Shown: positions 8,184 to 16,771, counted from the first letter of the stretch. The stretch is 40,135 nt of DNA from Oxalobacteraceae bacterium UBA6704 (GCA_002454505.1 DKJA01000093.1:485-40619); one strand, 5' to 3'. Numbers and translations are program-made. The notes: generated by a model from the sequence alone, not told the origin.

Positions 8184-8204
8184 TGTGTCAAACCTGATAA
8201 CACA
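8184..8204. promoter_or_regulatory. Candidate operator: inverted repeat TGTGTCA-N7-TAACACA
   Basis: The two 7-bp arms are complementary at 6 of 7 positions around a 7-bp centre. The element lies 9 bp upstream of the 150-aa gene and about 180 bp upstream of the divergent AAA+ operon. A TATGAT hexamer overlaps it on the minus strand (8209-8204) without a convincing -35 box. A dyad this size so close to a start codon looks like a repressor site. The binding protein is unknown. Confidence 0.35.
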
Positions 8205-8325
8205 TCATATCCGGCTCGTGCACACCAGGTCCCCTGCCAAATGGACGGATAGCGGTTCAAACGTGGTGCACCTGCGGGCAACGCCACCGAACGGCCGCCA
8301 TTTGCCGGCGACAAAACCAGTCAAT

Positions 8326-8368
8326 GTGACAATTAGTGAATATTTTAGTAGTAGCGATCGACTAGAAT
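8326..8368 (+). promoter_or_regulatory. AT-rich promoter region of the AAA+ operon
   Basis: This stretch is markedly AT-rich compared with the surrounding DNA and contains TAGAAT (8363-8368), an acceptable -10 box only 15 bp before the first possible ATG. No good -35 box is correctly spaced; TGTGAC at 8326-8331 is too far. If TAGAAT is used, transcription would begin near 8375, which makes the later in-frame ATG at 8432 worth considering as the true start. Confidence 0.3.
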
Positions 8369-8383
8369 GGTCGCGCGAAAAAC

Positions 8384-8908
8384 ATGACACACCAACAACC
8401 CGGGCCACGGCCCTCCGTGAAGGCGACAGCAATGGCGAGAATGCTACTGGGGCCGGCCACCAGGCCGGCGGCAACCACCGTGTCGAACCGGGCCGCGACG
8501 CCGGCGCTGGCGCTGTCACCGCAGCAGGTTGAAATGCGGCTGCGCCAGCCCCGCTCGCGCGCCTATGTCGATGCCGTCAGCAAGCTCGATGCGGGCGGCC
8601 ATGTGCACAGCCGCGAGGCGCTGGAAGCTCTGCTGCAGGCCGTCGGCCAGGAAATGCAGGAACTGAATGCGCAATTCTGGCCGGTCGGCTACGTCAGCAA
8701 GTGCTACCTGGGCGCGCCGTATGAAGTGCACTCGCTGGACTGCACCGGCAACATCATCTGCCATTACCAGGCCGGCCAGCCCCTGCCGGACGGCATGGAG
8801 CGGGCCCGCACGCTTGCCAGGTCCGCGCACTACGCCTGCATCGAGGTGTACCACGACAAGCTGATCGCCGTCGCCGCCAACGGCGACGTCTCTCTCATCA
8901 AAGGATAA
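8384..8908 (+). CDS. Hypothetical 174-aa protein, first gene of the AAA+ operon
   Basis: I do not recognise the family. The first 45 residues are Ala/Pro/Arg-rich and probably disordered. The rest (about 46-174) looks like a compact alpha/beta domain with a conserved-looking centre (FWPVGYVSKCYLGAPYEVHSLDC) containing two cysteines, and ends VSLIKG. There is no signal peptide or membrane segment, so it is probably cytoplasmic. The start is uncertain: the ATG at 8384 has no good ribosome-binding site, while the in-frame ATG at 8432 has GAAGG 8 nt upstream. The next gene begins 2 nt after the stop, and its AAGGA site lies inside this gene's end, so translation of the two is linked. Confidence 0.75.
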   Translation: MTHQQPGPRPSVKATAMARMLLGPATRPAATTVSNRAATPALALSPQQVEMRLRQPRSRAYVDAVSKLDAGGHVHSREALEALLQAVGQEMQELNAQFWPVGYVSKCYLGAPYEVHSLDCTGNIICHYQAGQPLPDGMERARTLARSAHYACIEVYHDKLIAVAANGDVSLIKG

Positions 8909-8910
8909 GC

Positions 8911-10623
8911 ATGGCTACCGAACGCATCATCCACCTGGCCGACCTGGCCTTCATCGAGAACGGCATCCGCACCATCCGCAGCGACGTGACGGTGGTCTCG
9001 CAGCAGGTCGAAGGCGTCGGCCAGGAGCTGGCCCACACGCGCAGCGAACTGGCCGAACTGGAGCAGCTGTTCCGCGAATTCATCGAGGCCGACGCGATGG
9101 CCAAGGAACTGCAGCTGGCCGAAACCCGCCAGGTGAAGATCCGCCAGGAACTGGAAACGAAGTACGGCTACTACGACCAGGTGCGCCGCCAGGCCACCGG
9201 CATCCTGCAGGCGGCCGACATCAGCATCGTCCGCCAGGAAACCATCACGGCGGCCACCGAGGAACTGATGCTGGCCACGCCCCGTTACTGGCTGGCGCCG
9301 GCCCTGGTGGCGCTGGGCGCCTGGCTGAACGACAACCAGGCCCTCGCCAACAAGGGCCTGTCCGAAGCGCTGCGCCGCGACGACGAGAAAACCACGCTGT
9401 TCTTTGCGCTGATCGCGCGCCGCGCGTCGCGCACGGCCGCCTGCTCCACATGGCTTGACCGCTACTTCGGCATGCAGGATCCGACGAAGCTGGACCGCCA
9501 GACCGTCGTGCTGGTCGATGCGCTGGCCAGCGGCGTGTTCGGCGCCGACGTGCGCAGCAAGTGCACCGCCCGCACCGAAGCGTGGATCGACGAGCTGTCG
9601 CAGCGCGCCGGCTTCGTCGAGGAACAGCGCAACCAGTGGAATACGGCGCTCATTTCCAAGACGCCCAACCTGGACAGCGCGCAACGCTACCCCTATCTCG
9701 CCAAGCACAGCCCGACGTGGCAGAAGCTGGAAGCGAGCGTCAACGCAGCCGGCATCCATGCGGTGGTGCTGGAGCACTTCACGAAGATCTTCGACGGCGC
9801 CATTCCGCCGTCGCCGAACATCCAGGTCGCCGTCGACAACCTGCTGCATAAACTGGTGAAGAATTTCGACGACGAGGAACTGCCGCTGCGTCGCGACGAC
9901 CGGCTGTGCCAGCTGGTCATCGACGAGCGGGGCAACCGCAAGAACGCGCAGCAGCGCTATGCGATGGAAAGCGCCGCGCTGGACGAGCAGATCAGCTTTA
10001 CCCAGCTGCTCACCAATGCCGCGATGCATCCGGAAACGTCGCACGCCTCGCGCGCCACGCAGCGTTATGCCACGGCACTGTCGAAACAGTGGATCAGGGA
10101 AGCGCATGCCGACGTCACCGCCAGCGTCCGCGCCGCCGTGCCGGCCAGCGTGCAGATCGACATCGAAGGCTGGACCGGCCACACACAGGACGGCAGCAAC
10201 GAAGCGCCATTGCAGGAAGGCCTGGACAAGCACATCGACGCGCTGAAGGCGGCCGCCCTCGGCGAACTGAAACTGGGCGCGATGGCGTGGGCGGCCGTGA
10301 TCATCGGCGGCCTGTTCGTCCTGCTGGGACTGCCAAGCTTCAACTGGCTGCTGCTGGGCCTCGGCGCGGGCGGCATCGTGTGGTTCTTCAGCGCCCGTTC
10401 GAAGCTGGAACAGGCGCGCGCCGGCGTGGAAAGAAAATTCGCATCGCTGCGCGAACTGGCGCGCCAGGCCTTGAAGGCCTCGCTGGCCGAAGTGGTCGAG
10501 TGGCACCGCGAATTCGCGCGCCGCGATGCCGTGTCGGCGGACCTGGCCCGGCTGCTGGACCAGATCTCGGCGCAGCAGTTCGTGCTGTCGTCCCACGACA
10601 ATGCCCGCCAGGTGCTGGCCTGA
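8911..10623 (+). CDS. Large coiled-coil protein with two C-terminal membrane segments, AAA+ operon
   Basis: This 570-aa protein belongs to no family I can name. Residues about 15-110 form long charged helices with heptad-like spacing. The middle (about 120-450) is mainly helical and soluble-looking. Two close hydrophobic helices at about 455-473 and 477-493 form a membrane hairpin, and a charged helical tail of about 75 residues follows. The build suggests an inner-membrane-anchored scaffold with most mass on one side, plausibly in the cytoplasm since no signal peptide is seen. AAGGA precedes the ATG. It is the largest component of the five-gene set ending in a Ycf46-like AAA+ ATPase and could be that ATPase's substrate or membrane platform, which is inference. 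Confidence 0.85.
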   Translation: MATERIIHLADLAFIENGIRTIRSDVTVVSQQVEGVGQELAHTRSELAELEQLFREFIEADAMAKELQLAETRQVKIRQELETKYGYYDQVRRQATGILQAADISIVRQETITAATEELMLATPRYWLAPALVALGAWLNDNQALANKGLSEALRRDDEKTTLFFALIARRASRTAACSTWLDRYFGMQDPTKLDRQTVVLVDALASGVFGADVRSKCTARTEAWIDELSQRAGFVEEQRNQWNTALISKTPNLDSAQRYPYLAKHSPTWQKLEASVNAAGIHAVVLEHFTKIFDGAIPPSPNIQVAVDNLLHKLVKNFDDEELPLRRDDRLCQLVIDERGNRKNAQQRYAMESAALDEQISFTQLLTNAAMHPETSHASRATQRYATALSKQWIREAHADVTASVRAAVPASVQIDIEGWTGHTQDGSNEAPLQEGLDKHIDALKAAALGELKLGAMAWAAVIIGGLFVLLGLPSFNWLLLGLGAGGIVWFFSARSKLEQARAGVERKFASLRELARQALKASLAEVVEWHREFARRDAVSADLARLLDQISAQQFVLSSHDNARQVLA

Positions 10624-10644
10624 TTTCAACTTGAGGAGACGACC

Positions 10645-10824
10645 ATGACACGACCGATCATCACCGATACCCAGGGTCCGCAAAGCCCGGCACCGCAGGC
10701 TCAAGCCCAGCAGCCGCAGCAGGCGGCGCCCGTACAGCCGCCCGTCCCGAAGGACACGCTGGCCGGCGCCTTCCCGGCCTGGGACCTGGTGCCGACCACC
10801 ACATTCATCCGCCGCGTCAAATGA
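10645..10824 (+). CDS. Small Pro/Gln-rich protein (59 aa), AAA+ operon
   Basis: The ATG is preceded by GAGGAGA 6 nt upstream, and the TGA overlaps the next gene's ATG (ATGA), so this short frame is almost certainly translated. Residues 10-35 are rich in Gln, Pro and Ala (QAQAQQPQQAAP) and probably disordered. The C-terminal part (about 37-59) has a hydrophobic/aromatic stretch, AFPAWDLVPTTTF, and ends IRRVK. There is no membrane helix. Such a peptide between two operon partners could be a linker, adaptor or inhibitor. I recognise no family. Confidence 0.7.
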   Translation: MTRPIITDTQGPQSPAPQAQAQQPQQAAPVQPPVPKDTLAGAFPAWDLVPTTTFIRRVK

Positions 10825-11387
10825 CCCCTGCTCCGCTCGCCAACCCGCGCACCAGCCCACGCACCTACAGCGAGTGGAGCGCCTGTCTCGACGTGCTGGA
10901 GGCGGGCCTCGACGATGCGGCCACCATCGCCGTCATGCGCCAGGGGACGCTGGACTGGACCGGCGGCGTGGCCGAAATGTTCTCGCGGCGGATCGCCGGC
11001 ACGCTGGACGTCAAGCTGCAGCGCTGCGCCGACCAGATGGCGCGGCAGCTGGGCGCCGGCGGCGACGAAGTCACCATCGTCCGCGCGATGACCAATACCC
11101 GCACCATCCTGCGCAACCTGCACGAAATGGCGACGCTGCCGGTATTCCCGGCAGTGCTGTCGGAGCACCTGTCGAGCGAGCTGCAGCGGTATGCGCAGCG
11201 CACGCAGCAGTCGCTGGAAGACAGTGCGAAGTCGGACCGCACCGGCCGCCTGTCGGGCCTGATCCGCAACAACTCGCTGCTGCATTTCGCCGCCGCCCCG
11301 GCCGCGCCTGCCGGCAGCCCTGCCGTTTCGCCGGCTCCCGCGGCGGCGGCACCGGGCGGCATCCGCCGCCGTAACATTCTCCTTTGA
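10821..11387 (+). CDS. Hypothetical 188-aa helical protein, AAA+ operon
   Basis: The ATG overlaps the stop of the 59-aa gene. Residues about 15-150 appear all-helical with several Arg/Gln-rich amphipathic segments. Residues about 150-180 are an Ala/Pro-rich flexible tail, followed by a basic-hydrophobic terminus, IRRRNILL. The AAA+ protein encoded next ends ARRAVLL, so the two share RRx(I/V)LL at the very C-terminus. There is no signal peptide or membrane helix. I recognise no family. The stop is 3 nt before the AAA+ ATG, so strict co-expression is expected. Confidence 0.8.
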   Translation: MTPAPLANPRTSPRTYSEWSACLDVLEAGLDDAATIAVMRQGTLDWTGGVAEMFSRRIAGTLDVKLQRCADQMARQLGAGGDEVTIVRAMTNTRTILRNLHEMATLPVFPAVLSEHLSSELQRYAQRTQQSLEDSAKSDRTGRLSGLIRNNSLLHFAAAPAAPAGSPAVSPAPAAAAPGGIRRRNILL

Positions 11388-11390
11388 GCC

Positions 11391-12941
11391 ATGAGCGATA
11401 CTCTCGAATTCCGCACCACGCTGGCCCGCTATCTGAAAGCGCGCATCCCCTTCATCTCGATCCGCACCACGGAACGGGCCCGCGTGCTCGACATCTTCCG
11501 CGACGTCGCCGCCGGCCTGAATGCGCCCGTGTACGTGCACACGCTGTCGCAAGGCACGCGCGAGCTGGTGAACAACCGCTCCGCCAACGAGGACCGCTCC
11601 GTCGTCGGCGCGGTGGACTTCGCCAGCCAGCAGATCGCCCAGCGCCAGAACCTCAGCTTCATCCTGACGGAAGTCGCCGACATCGAGGACGACACGGCGT
11701 TCTCGCGCCAGCTGCAGGACACGGCCATGCTGGCCGCCGAACATGGCGGCTGCGTGGCGGTGATCACGTCGAAACCCGTGTGGGGCCAGCTGCAGCGACT
11801 CGGCATGTCGCTGACGCTGTCGGCACCGAACGAAGACGAGATGCTGGCGATCATCCAGGAGCAGATCGGCGCCTACCGCGACCAGTTCCGCATCGAGTGG
11901 GACGCGGCGGACGAGCGCCAGGCCGCCGCCATCCTGGCCGGCATCTCGCGCATCGAAGCGGAAAACATCATCGCCACGCTGCTGGCCAACGGCAGCATCA
12001 CGAAGGCCGACCTGGGTGAGCTGATGCATGCCAAGGACCGCATCTTTGCCGACATCTCCGGCATCGAACGCGTGCAGGTGCGCGGCGCGGAACTGAACGT
12101 GGGCGGCCTGGGCGGCCTGCGCAGCTGGCTGGACCGCGAACGCCCGCTGCTGACGGCCGACCTGCGCGAACGGGGCATCCGCCCGCCGCGCGGCGTGCTG
12201 CTGGTGGGCGTGCCCGGCTGCGGCAAGTCGCTGTCGGCCAAGGCCATCGCGCACAACTGGAACTTGCCCCTGTACCGGCTCGACCTGTCCACCATCCACG
12301 GCCAGTACCTGGGCCAGAGCGAGGGCCGGCTGAAGGAGGCGCTGAACACGGCCGACCACGTGGCGCCCTGCGTGCTGTGGATCGACGAAATCGAGAAAGG
12401 CCTGGCCGGTGCGATCGGCGGCGGCGATGGCGGCACGTCCACGCGGCTGGTCGGGCAGTTCCTGTACTGGCTGCAGGAAGCGCGCTCGCGTGTGTTCGTG
12501 GTGGCCACGGCCAACGACGTGTCGAAGCTGCCGCCGGAGCTGCTGCGCCGCGGCCGCTTCGACGAGCTGTTCTTCGTGGACCTGCCGACGCCCGCCGAAC
12601 GCAAGGAGATCATCGACATCTACGTACAGCGCGGGCTGAAGGCGCCGCTGGCGGATGCGCTGTCGCGCGAGCTGGTCGACCTGTCCGAGGGGTTTGCCGG
12701 CTCCGACCTGGAATCGGCCGTCCGCGAAGTGGTCAAGGAAGCCTACCTGTTCGGCGATGCGCAGGTGTCGGACGAGCTGTTCCGTCGGGCTTTCCAGAAC
12801 GTCGTGCCGCTGTCGAAGACGAGCCCGGAGCAGATCGAATCGATCCGCGCCTGGGGCCGCGAGCGGGCCGTGCCGGCATCGGGACAGGCGATCGGCGGCG
12901 TGGCCAGCACGGCACGCGCGCGGCGCGCCGTGCTGCTTTGA
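11391..12941 (+). CDS. Ycf46-like AAA+ ATPase
   Basis: This 516-aa protein has a degenerate P-loop-like N-terminal domain (about 1-215) and one AAA+ module (about 235-480). The module has Walker A GVPGCGKS (273-280), a pore-loop-like QYLGQSEG (305-312), Walker B VLWIDE (328-333), sensor-1 Asn375 and arginine fingers in RRGRF (386-390). All catalytic elements are present, so it should form an active hexamer that remodels or unfolds a protein. This architecture matches the Ycf46/COG0464 group, whose bacterial roles are poorly described. The C-terminus ends RRAVLL, like the upstream 188-aa protein. It is the last gene of the operon and is followed by a strong terminator. Substrates may be the co-encoded coiled-coil/TM or small proteins (inference). 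Confidence 0.93.
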   Translation: MSDTLEFRTTLARYLKARIPFISIRTTERARVLDIFRDVAAGLNAPVYVHTLSQGTRELVNNRSANEDRSVVGAVDFASQQIAQRQNLSFILTEVADIEDDTAFSRQLQDTAMLAAEHGGCVAVITSKPVWGQLQRLGMSLTLSAPNEDEMLAIIQEQIGAYRDQFRIEWDAADERQAAAILAGISRIEAENIIATLLANGSITKADLGELMHAKDRIFADISGIERVQVRGAELNVGGLGGLRSWLDRERPLLTADLRERGIRPPRGVLLVGVPGCGKSLSAKAIAHNWNLPLYRLDLSTIHGQYLGQSEGRLKEALNTADHVAPCVLWIDEIEKGLAGAIGGGDGGTSTRLVGQFLYWLQEARSRVFVVATANDVSKLPPELLRRGRFDELFFVDLPTPAERKEIIDIYVQRGLKAPLADALSRELVDLSEGFAGSDLESAVREVVKEAYLFGDAQVSDELFRRAFQNVVPLSKTSPEQIESIRAWGRERAVPASGQAIGGVASTARARRAVLL

Positions 12942-12982
12942 TGCGCTGACCGGGCGCGGCCCGCCGGCCTGCCGGGCCCCCC

Positions 12983-13000
12983 GCTGCTGCTGCTGCTGCT
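12983..13000. repeat. Trinucleotide repeat (GCT)6
   Basis: Six perfect GCT units lie in the convergent intergenic region between the AAA+ stop and the terminator. They lie outside any gene I support, so length changes would not shift a reading frame. Confidence 0.8.
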
Positions 13001-13028
13001 GCCGCTACTGTTATTGCCGCCGATGCTG

Positions 13029-13065
13029 CCGCCCCCACGGTCGTGGCGGCGGTTTTCTTGTTTTT
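13029..13065 (+). terminator. Intrinsic terminator of the AAA+ operon
   Basis: The arms CCGCCCCCAC (13029-13038) and GTGGCGGCGG (13043-13052) pair with a single mismatch around the 4-nt loop GGTC. They are followed by a T-rich run, TTTTCTTGTTTTT (13053-13065). It lies 88 bp after the AAA+ stop in the right orientation for that operon. The minus-strand reading has no T tract, so it should not end the converging siderophore-receptor transcript. Confidence 0.85.
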
Positions 13066-13113
13066 CAGCCGGTGCATTTTTCGGTTAGTTGCATTTTACC
13101 GGCAGGCGGCCAG

Positions 13114-15276
13114 CTACAGGCTGAACCTGGCCGACAGCTCGAACGTGCGCTGCGGCGCCAGCAGCACCTGACTGGCGGCGCGTCCGCCGTACGTGGCGTA
13201 CAGCTTGTCCGTCAGGTTCCGCACCCGGAACGTCACCGTCGCCGGCGCGAAGCGGTAAGTCAGCGCGGCATCGGCCGTGGTGTGCCCGGCGATGCGGATC
13301 TGGTTGGCCGTGTCCGTGTACATCGCGCCCGTGCGGTTGGCGCCGATGAACAGGTCAAGCGGCAGGCCGTCGAAGCGATAGTTCGAGAACACGTTGTAGA
13401 CGCGCTGCGGCACATTGGTCGGCACGTTCCCCACCCGCGACACCCCGCCCGCTTCGACCAGCGTGTCGTACTTTGCCCGCAGCGCTGCCGCATTGCCGGA
13501 CAGCGTCCACTGCCGCGTGGCGTTCCATGCAGCAGTCAGCTCCACGCCGTTGGACGACTGCCTGCCATTGTTGACCGTCAGCGCCGGATCGACGGCATCG
13601 CGCGACAGCACGTCGCTCAATTCGATGCGATAGGCGGCGGCCGTCCAGTCGATCCCGCCAATACTCTGCTTGAAGCCGACCTCCGCCTGCTTCCCTTCCG
13701 ACAGCGGAAACGCCGTGTTGGCGGCCGAGTACAGGAACAGCGTATTGACAGGAATCGACGCGGTGGTGAACTGCGCATACACGGTCGCGTCCCGGGCGAC
13801 GTCCGCGACGATCCCCAGCCGCGCCGAATTCGTGCTGTAGCGCGTGCCAAATGCCGCGTAGGTGCCGGTATTCAGGTCGCGGCTGGTGCGGTCCACGTCG
13901 ATGCGATCGTGGCGCAGGCCGCCGACCACCGTCACGCCATCGGCCAGCTTCAGCGCATCTTCCGCAAACACGGCGGCCGACCTGACGTCCGTCGTGTTGT
14001 CCACGCGGTTGCCGCCGCCGGTGGACAGCGCGGCCGAATGATCGAAATAGCCGACGGACGGCTGCAACGCCGGTACCAGCAACGCCGCGCGCGTTGCCGC
14101 GGAACTGTCGGAGAAGCGGCGCTGGCTGTCGAAGTCCGTGCGCGCTATTTCGGCGCCCGCCACGAAGCGGTTGCGCAGGCCGCCGAACGCGCCTGCATGG
14201 CTGATGTCGAACCGGTTGGCCGCGTAGTGCTGGTCGTGCGTGATCAGCGTCTGGTCGCGGACGATGTCGCCCGGCGCGGCAAACACGGCGCTCTCCGAGT
14301 TCATGAACATCCGCTTCGCCTGGTTCACGGCCAGCTCGTTGCGCCACGACCAGCCGCCGGCCAGCACGCCGCTGAGCTTTGCGCGCAGCCAGTAGGTTTC
14401 CGAGCTGTTGTCGTCATCGAGCACGTTGTAGTTGTTGGCGGCGATACGGCGGTCGATCACGCGGCCGTCCGGCGTCGACACGGCCGACGTGGGCTGCGTG
14501 GCAAACGCCGCCGGTACCAGCGGAGTGCCGAAGTAGCCCTGGTTGTCGTCCTTCAGGTAGTCGAAGGACAAGGCCAGTTTCACGTCGCCCGCCAGGTCGA
14601 ACGCCAGGCCGCCGGTCAGGTGATCGACCTTCTCGCCGGCGCGCGCGATGGTGCCCACCTTGCTGTCGTTGTGGCTGTAGTCCAGCCGGTAGGCGCCCGT
14701 CTCGCCCACCGCGCCGCCCACGCCGACGCCAGCCCGCACCGAGCCGTAGCTGCCGTACGATACAAAGCCTTCGGCACCGGGCCGCGCGCGATCCGGCTTC
14801 TTCGTGACGAGGTTGACGATGCCGCCGATGGCCGAATCGCCGTTCAGCACCGAGGCCGGGCCTTTCAGGATCTCGATGCGCTCGTAGTTCCACGTGTCTT
14901 CCACGCGATTCGTCGTACCGGCGCCGGAGCTGCGCATGCCGTCGTACAGGAACAGGATGCTGTTGAAGCCCCGCGTGGTCACCGATACGGGCGCCGATGG
15001 CGGATTGCCGCCACTGAGGCCGGCGGCGCCGCGCAGCGCTTCCGTCAGCGTACGGTCGCCCCGCTGCTGCATCGCTTCCTGCGTCAGCACTTCGACCGAT
15101 GCGGGCGCTTCCCGCACGGTCAGCCCGAGGCGCGACGCGCCGTCCGCCACGGCGTCGAAGGTCTGTGCGGCTTGCCGGCCGGAGATCGTGACGACGGGCG
15201 TGGCGGCGTCGTCCTGTGCGTGGACGGTGCCGGTACCGACGGCCAGCGCGACGGCGGAATAGAGATGAATCTTCAT
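13114..15276 (-). CDS. TonB-dependent siderophore receptor
   Basis: This 720-aa protein has a signal peptide (about 1-21, ending VHAQ), a plug domain (about 50-165 with VTTRGFNS, ERIEILKGPASVLNGDSAIGGIVNLVTKKP-type motifs) and a barrel ending in FSL. The plug signature, RIEILKGPASVL plus a VNLVTKKP-like strand, is that of siderophore receptors of the FhuA/FptA/FoxA group. It would import a ferric siderophore across the outer membrane. It is the last gene of an operon with an ABC ATPase and two DUF3526-type permeases (25-bp gap). A plausible ribosome-binding site, GAGAAAG, precedes the ATG. A Fur-like half-site in the operon promoter fits iron control. The exact siderophore is unknown, and no biosynthesis genes are nearby. 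Confidence 0.92.
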   Translation of the reverse strand: MKIHLYSAVALAVGTGTVHAQDDAATPVVTISGRQAAQTFDAVADGASRLGLTVREAPASVEVLTQEAMQQRGDRTLTEALRGAAGLSGGNPPSAPVSVTTRGFNSILFLYDGMRSSGAGTTNRVEDTWNYERIEILKGPASVLNGDSAIGGIVNLVTKKPDRARPGAEGFVSYGSYGSVRAGVGVGGAVGETGAYRLDYSHNDSKVGTIARAGEKVDHLTGGLAFDLAGDVKLALSFDYLKDDNQGYFGTPLVPAAFATQPTSAVSTPDGRVIDRRIAANNYNVLDDDNSSETYWLRAKLSGVLAGGWSWRNELAVNQAKRMFMNSESAVFAAPGDIVRDQTLITHDQHYAANRFDISHAGAFGGLRNRFVAGAEIARTDFDSQRRFSDSSAATRAALLVPALQPSVGYFDHSAALSTGGGNRVDNTTDVRSAAVFAEDALKLADGVTVVGGLRHDRIDVDRTSRDLNTGTYAAFGTRYSTNSARLGIVADVARDATVYAQFTTASIPVNTLFLYSAANTAFPLSEGKQAEVGFKQSIGGIDWTAAAYRIELSDVLSRDAVDPALTVNNGRQSSNGVELTAAWNATRQWTLSGNAAALRAKYDTLVEAGGVSRVGNVPTNVPQRVYNVFSNYRFDGLPLDLFIGANRTGAMYTDTANQIRIAGHTTADAALTYRFAPATVTFRVRNLTDKLYATYGGRAASQVLLAPQRTFELSARFSL

Positions 15277-15301
15277 TGCGACTTTCTCAGAGAGGTTGAA
15301 A

Positions 15302-16768
15302 TCAAACGATGGAATAACGGCGCAGGCGCCAGCCGGCGAACAGCAGCAGGATCAAGGCGGGAATGAGCAGCTGGGCGACGGCCAGCCAGCCCTGCGCGCG
15401 CACCACGCCGCCCGGCTCCTCCTGCCATGCGAATGACGGGATTTCGCGGAAGTCGCCGGGCCCGATGGCCCGGCCCGCATCGACGCGGGAAAAGAAGAAC
15501 TGCTTCCACGCGGCGTGATAGGCCGTCACCTGCTGCATGAACCACGCGTGGCGGCGCTGGCCCGTGCCGGCCAGCGCGCTCATGCCCTCGAACGTGACGG
15601 CGGCCGGCGACAGCACGCCGTAGCGGTTCACCAGCGCCTGGCGGCGTGCCTGCTGCACGTCGAAGCGGTCCAGTTCCGGCTGCATCAGCGCATCCACTTC
15701 GCGCTCGATCATGTACATGCCGCGCAGCCGGCCCGCCATGCGCAGCTTGCCGCCGTCGGGCACCAGCACGTCGGGCTTGCCCACGTGTTCGTAGTCGGTG
15801 CTGAGCAGCCCGTTGTTGCGCGCCATCGCTTCGGCAGTGACGACACGGGTACGCGTGGCCAGTTCGGCGCGCGACGGCGCCGGCACGGCGGCGCTGACGA
15901 CCAGGTTCAGCACGGACGGGATCACCAGCACCAGCACGACCCACGCCACGACGAGGATCATCGCGTTGGTCGACGACGGCTTGCCCAGCGCGTTCACGGC
16001 CAGCACCAGTGCAAACCAGAACAGCGCATAGGCGCCCACCATGGCGGACCACAGCAGGACCGCCGCCATGCCATCGTGCGCCGTTTCCGGCCGGGCCACC
16101 AGCAGCGCGGCAATCGGCACCAGCAGCGCCAGCGCCAGCACGACGGCGGCGCGCGTCAGCACCTTGCCGACCAACAGCGTGGCCAGCGCCAGCGGTTGCG
16201 ATAGCAGCAGCCGCAGCGTGCCGCTTTCCCGTTCGCCGGACAGCAGGTTGTAGCTGAGCGCGAACACGACGAACGGCAGCAGATAGACCACGACGAAGGC
16301 CAGGTCGAAATTCCCGCTCAGCAGATGCCAGGGATTCTCGATGTCGTTGTTGCCGACGAAGCTGATCCGGCTTTCGTAGGTGACCTTGAACTGGCTGGGG
16401 AACAGGTCGTCCTGGCCCAGCGCGATCGGCGCCAGCGGCGCGGGCGGCATGATCGCGTGGTGCGCGCCGTAGCCGCCGCCCATGTGCGTGGGATCGGCGG
16501 GATTGTCGAACGGGCCGGCGCGGTCGGTGCCGGCCAGGATGCGTTCCAGCTTCTCGAACTGGCCGGCGCGGCGCGCGGCGTCGTCCTTGACGATGGCTGC
16601 CTGCGCGTCGCTGCGGTGGCTGGCCTGGTGCATGCCGTTCGACAGCGCGTACAGGATGAGCGTGAGGAATACCACGCCGATGATCCAGAAGCCACGGTCG
16701 GCCAGCAGCAACCGCACTTCGTTGCCAATGACGAGCCGCAGACGGCTCGATGCAAATGTCTTGTTCAT
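15302..16768 (-). CDS. ABC transporter permease, DUF3526 type (second of pair)
   Basis: This 488-aa membrane protein has one N-terminal helix (about 27-44) and a large extracytoplasmic loop (about 45-165). A block of helices at about 170-300 contains the SGERESGTLRLLLSQP motif typical of ABC-2 permeases after helix 2. A second loop follows, then a final helix near 465-482. Two large loops are usual in the DUF3526 family, often encoded in pairs with one ATPase and a TonB receptor. It starts 4 nt after the stop of the upstream permease. The complex probably exports or extrudes a substrate, but what is moved is unknown. No good ribosome-binding site is visible, so translation may depend on coupling. 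Confidence 0.88.
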   Translation of the reverse strand: MNKTFASSRLRLVIGNEVRLLLADRGFWIIGVVFLTLILYALSNGMHQASHRSDAQAAIVKDDAARRAGQFEKLERILAGTDRAGPFDNPADPTHMGGGYGAHHAIMPPAPLAPIALGQDDLFPSQFKVTYESRISFVGNNDIENPWHLLSGNFDLAFVVVYLLPFVVFALSYNLLSGERESGTLRLLLSQPLALATLLVGKVLTRAAVVLALALLVPIAALLVARPETAHDGMAAVLLWSAMVGAYALFWFALVLAVNALGKPSSTNAMILVVAWVVLVLVIPSVLNLVVSAAVPAPSRAELATRTRVVTAEAMARNNGLLSTDYEHVGKPDVLVPDGGKLRMAGRLRGMYMIEREVDALMQPELDRFDVQQARRQALVNRYGVLSPAAVTFEGMSALAGTGQRRHAWFMQQVTAYHAAWKQFFFSRVDAGRAIGPGDFREIPSFAWQEEPGGVVRAQGWLAVAQLLIPALILLLFAGWRLRRYSIV

Positions 16769-16771
16769 GTT

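Noticed and set aside
8384..12941. Known phage-defence or type VI secretion cluster
   Set aside because: No nuclease, helicase, reverse transcriptase, Tss core protein or effector-like domain is visible. The AAA+ protein is not ClpV-like, having one AAA+ module.
12655..15366. 903-aa plus-strand frame
   Set aside because: It overlaps the AAA+ gene in another frame, runs through the terminator and lies antisense to the siderophore receptor.
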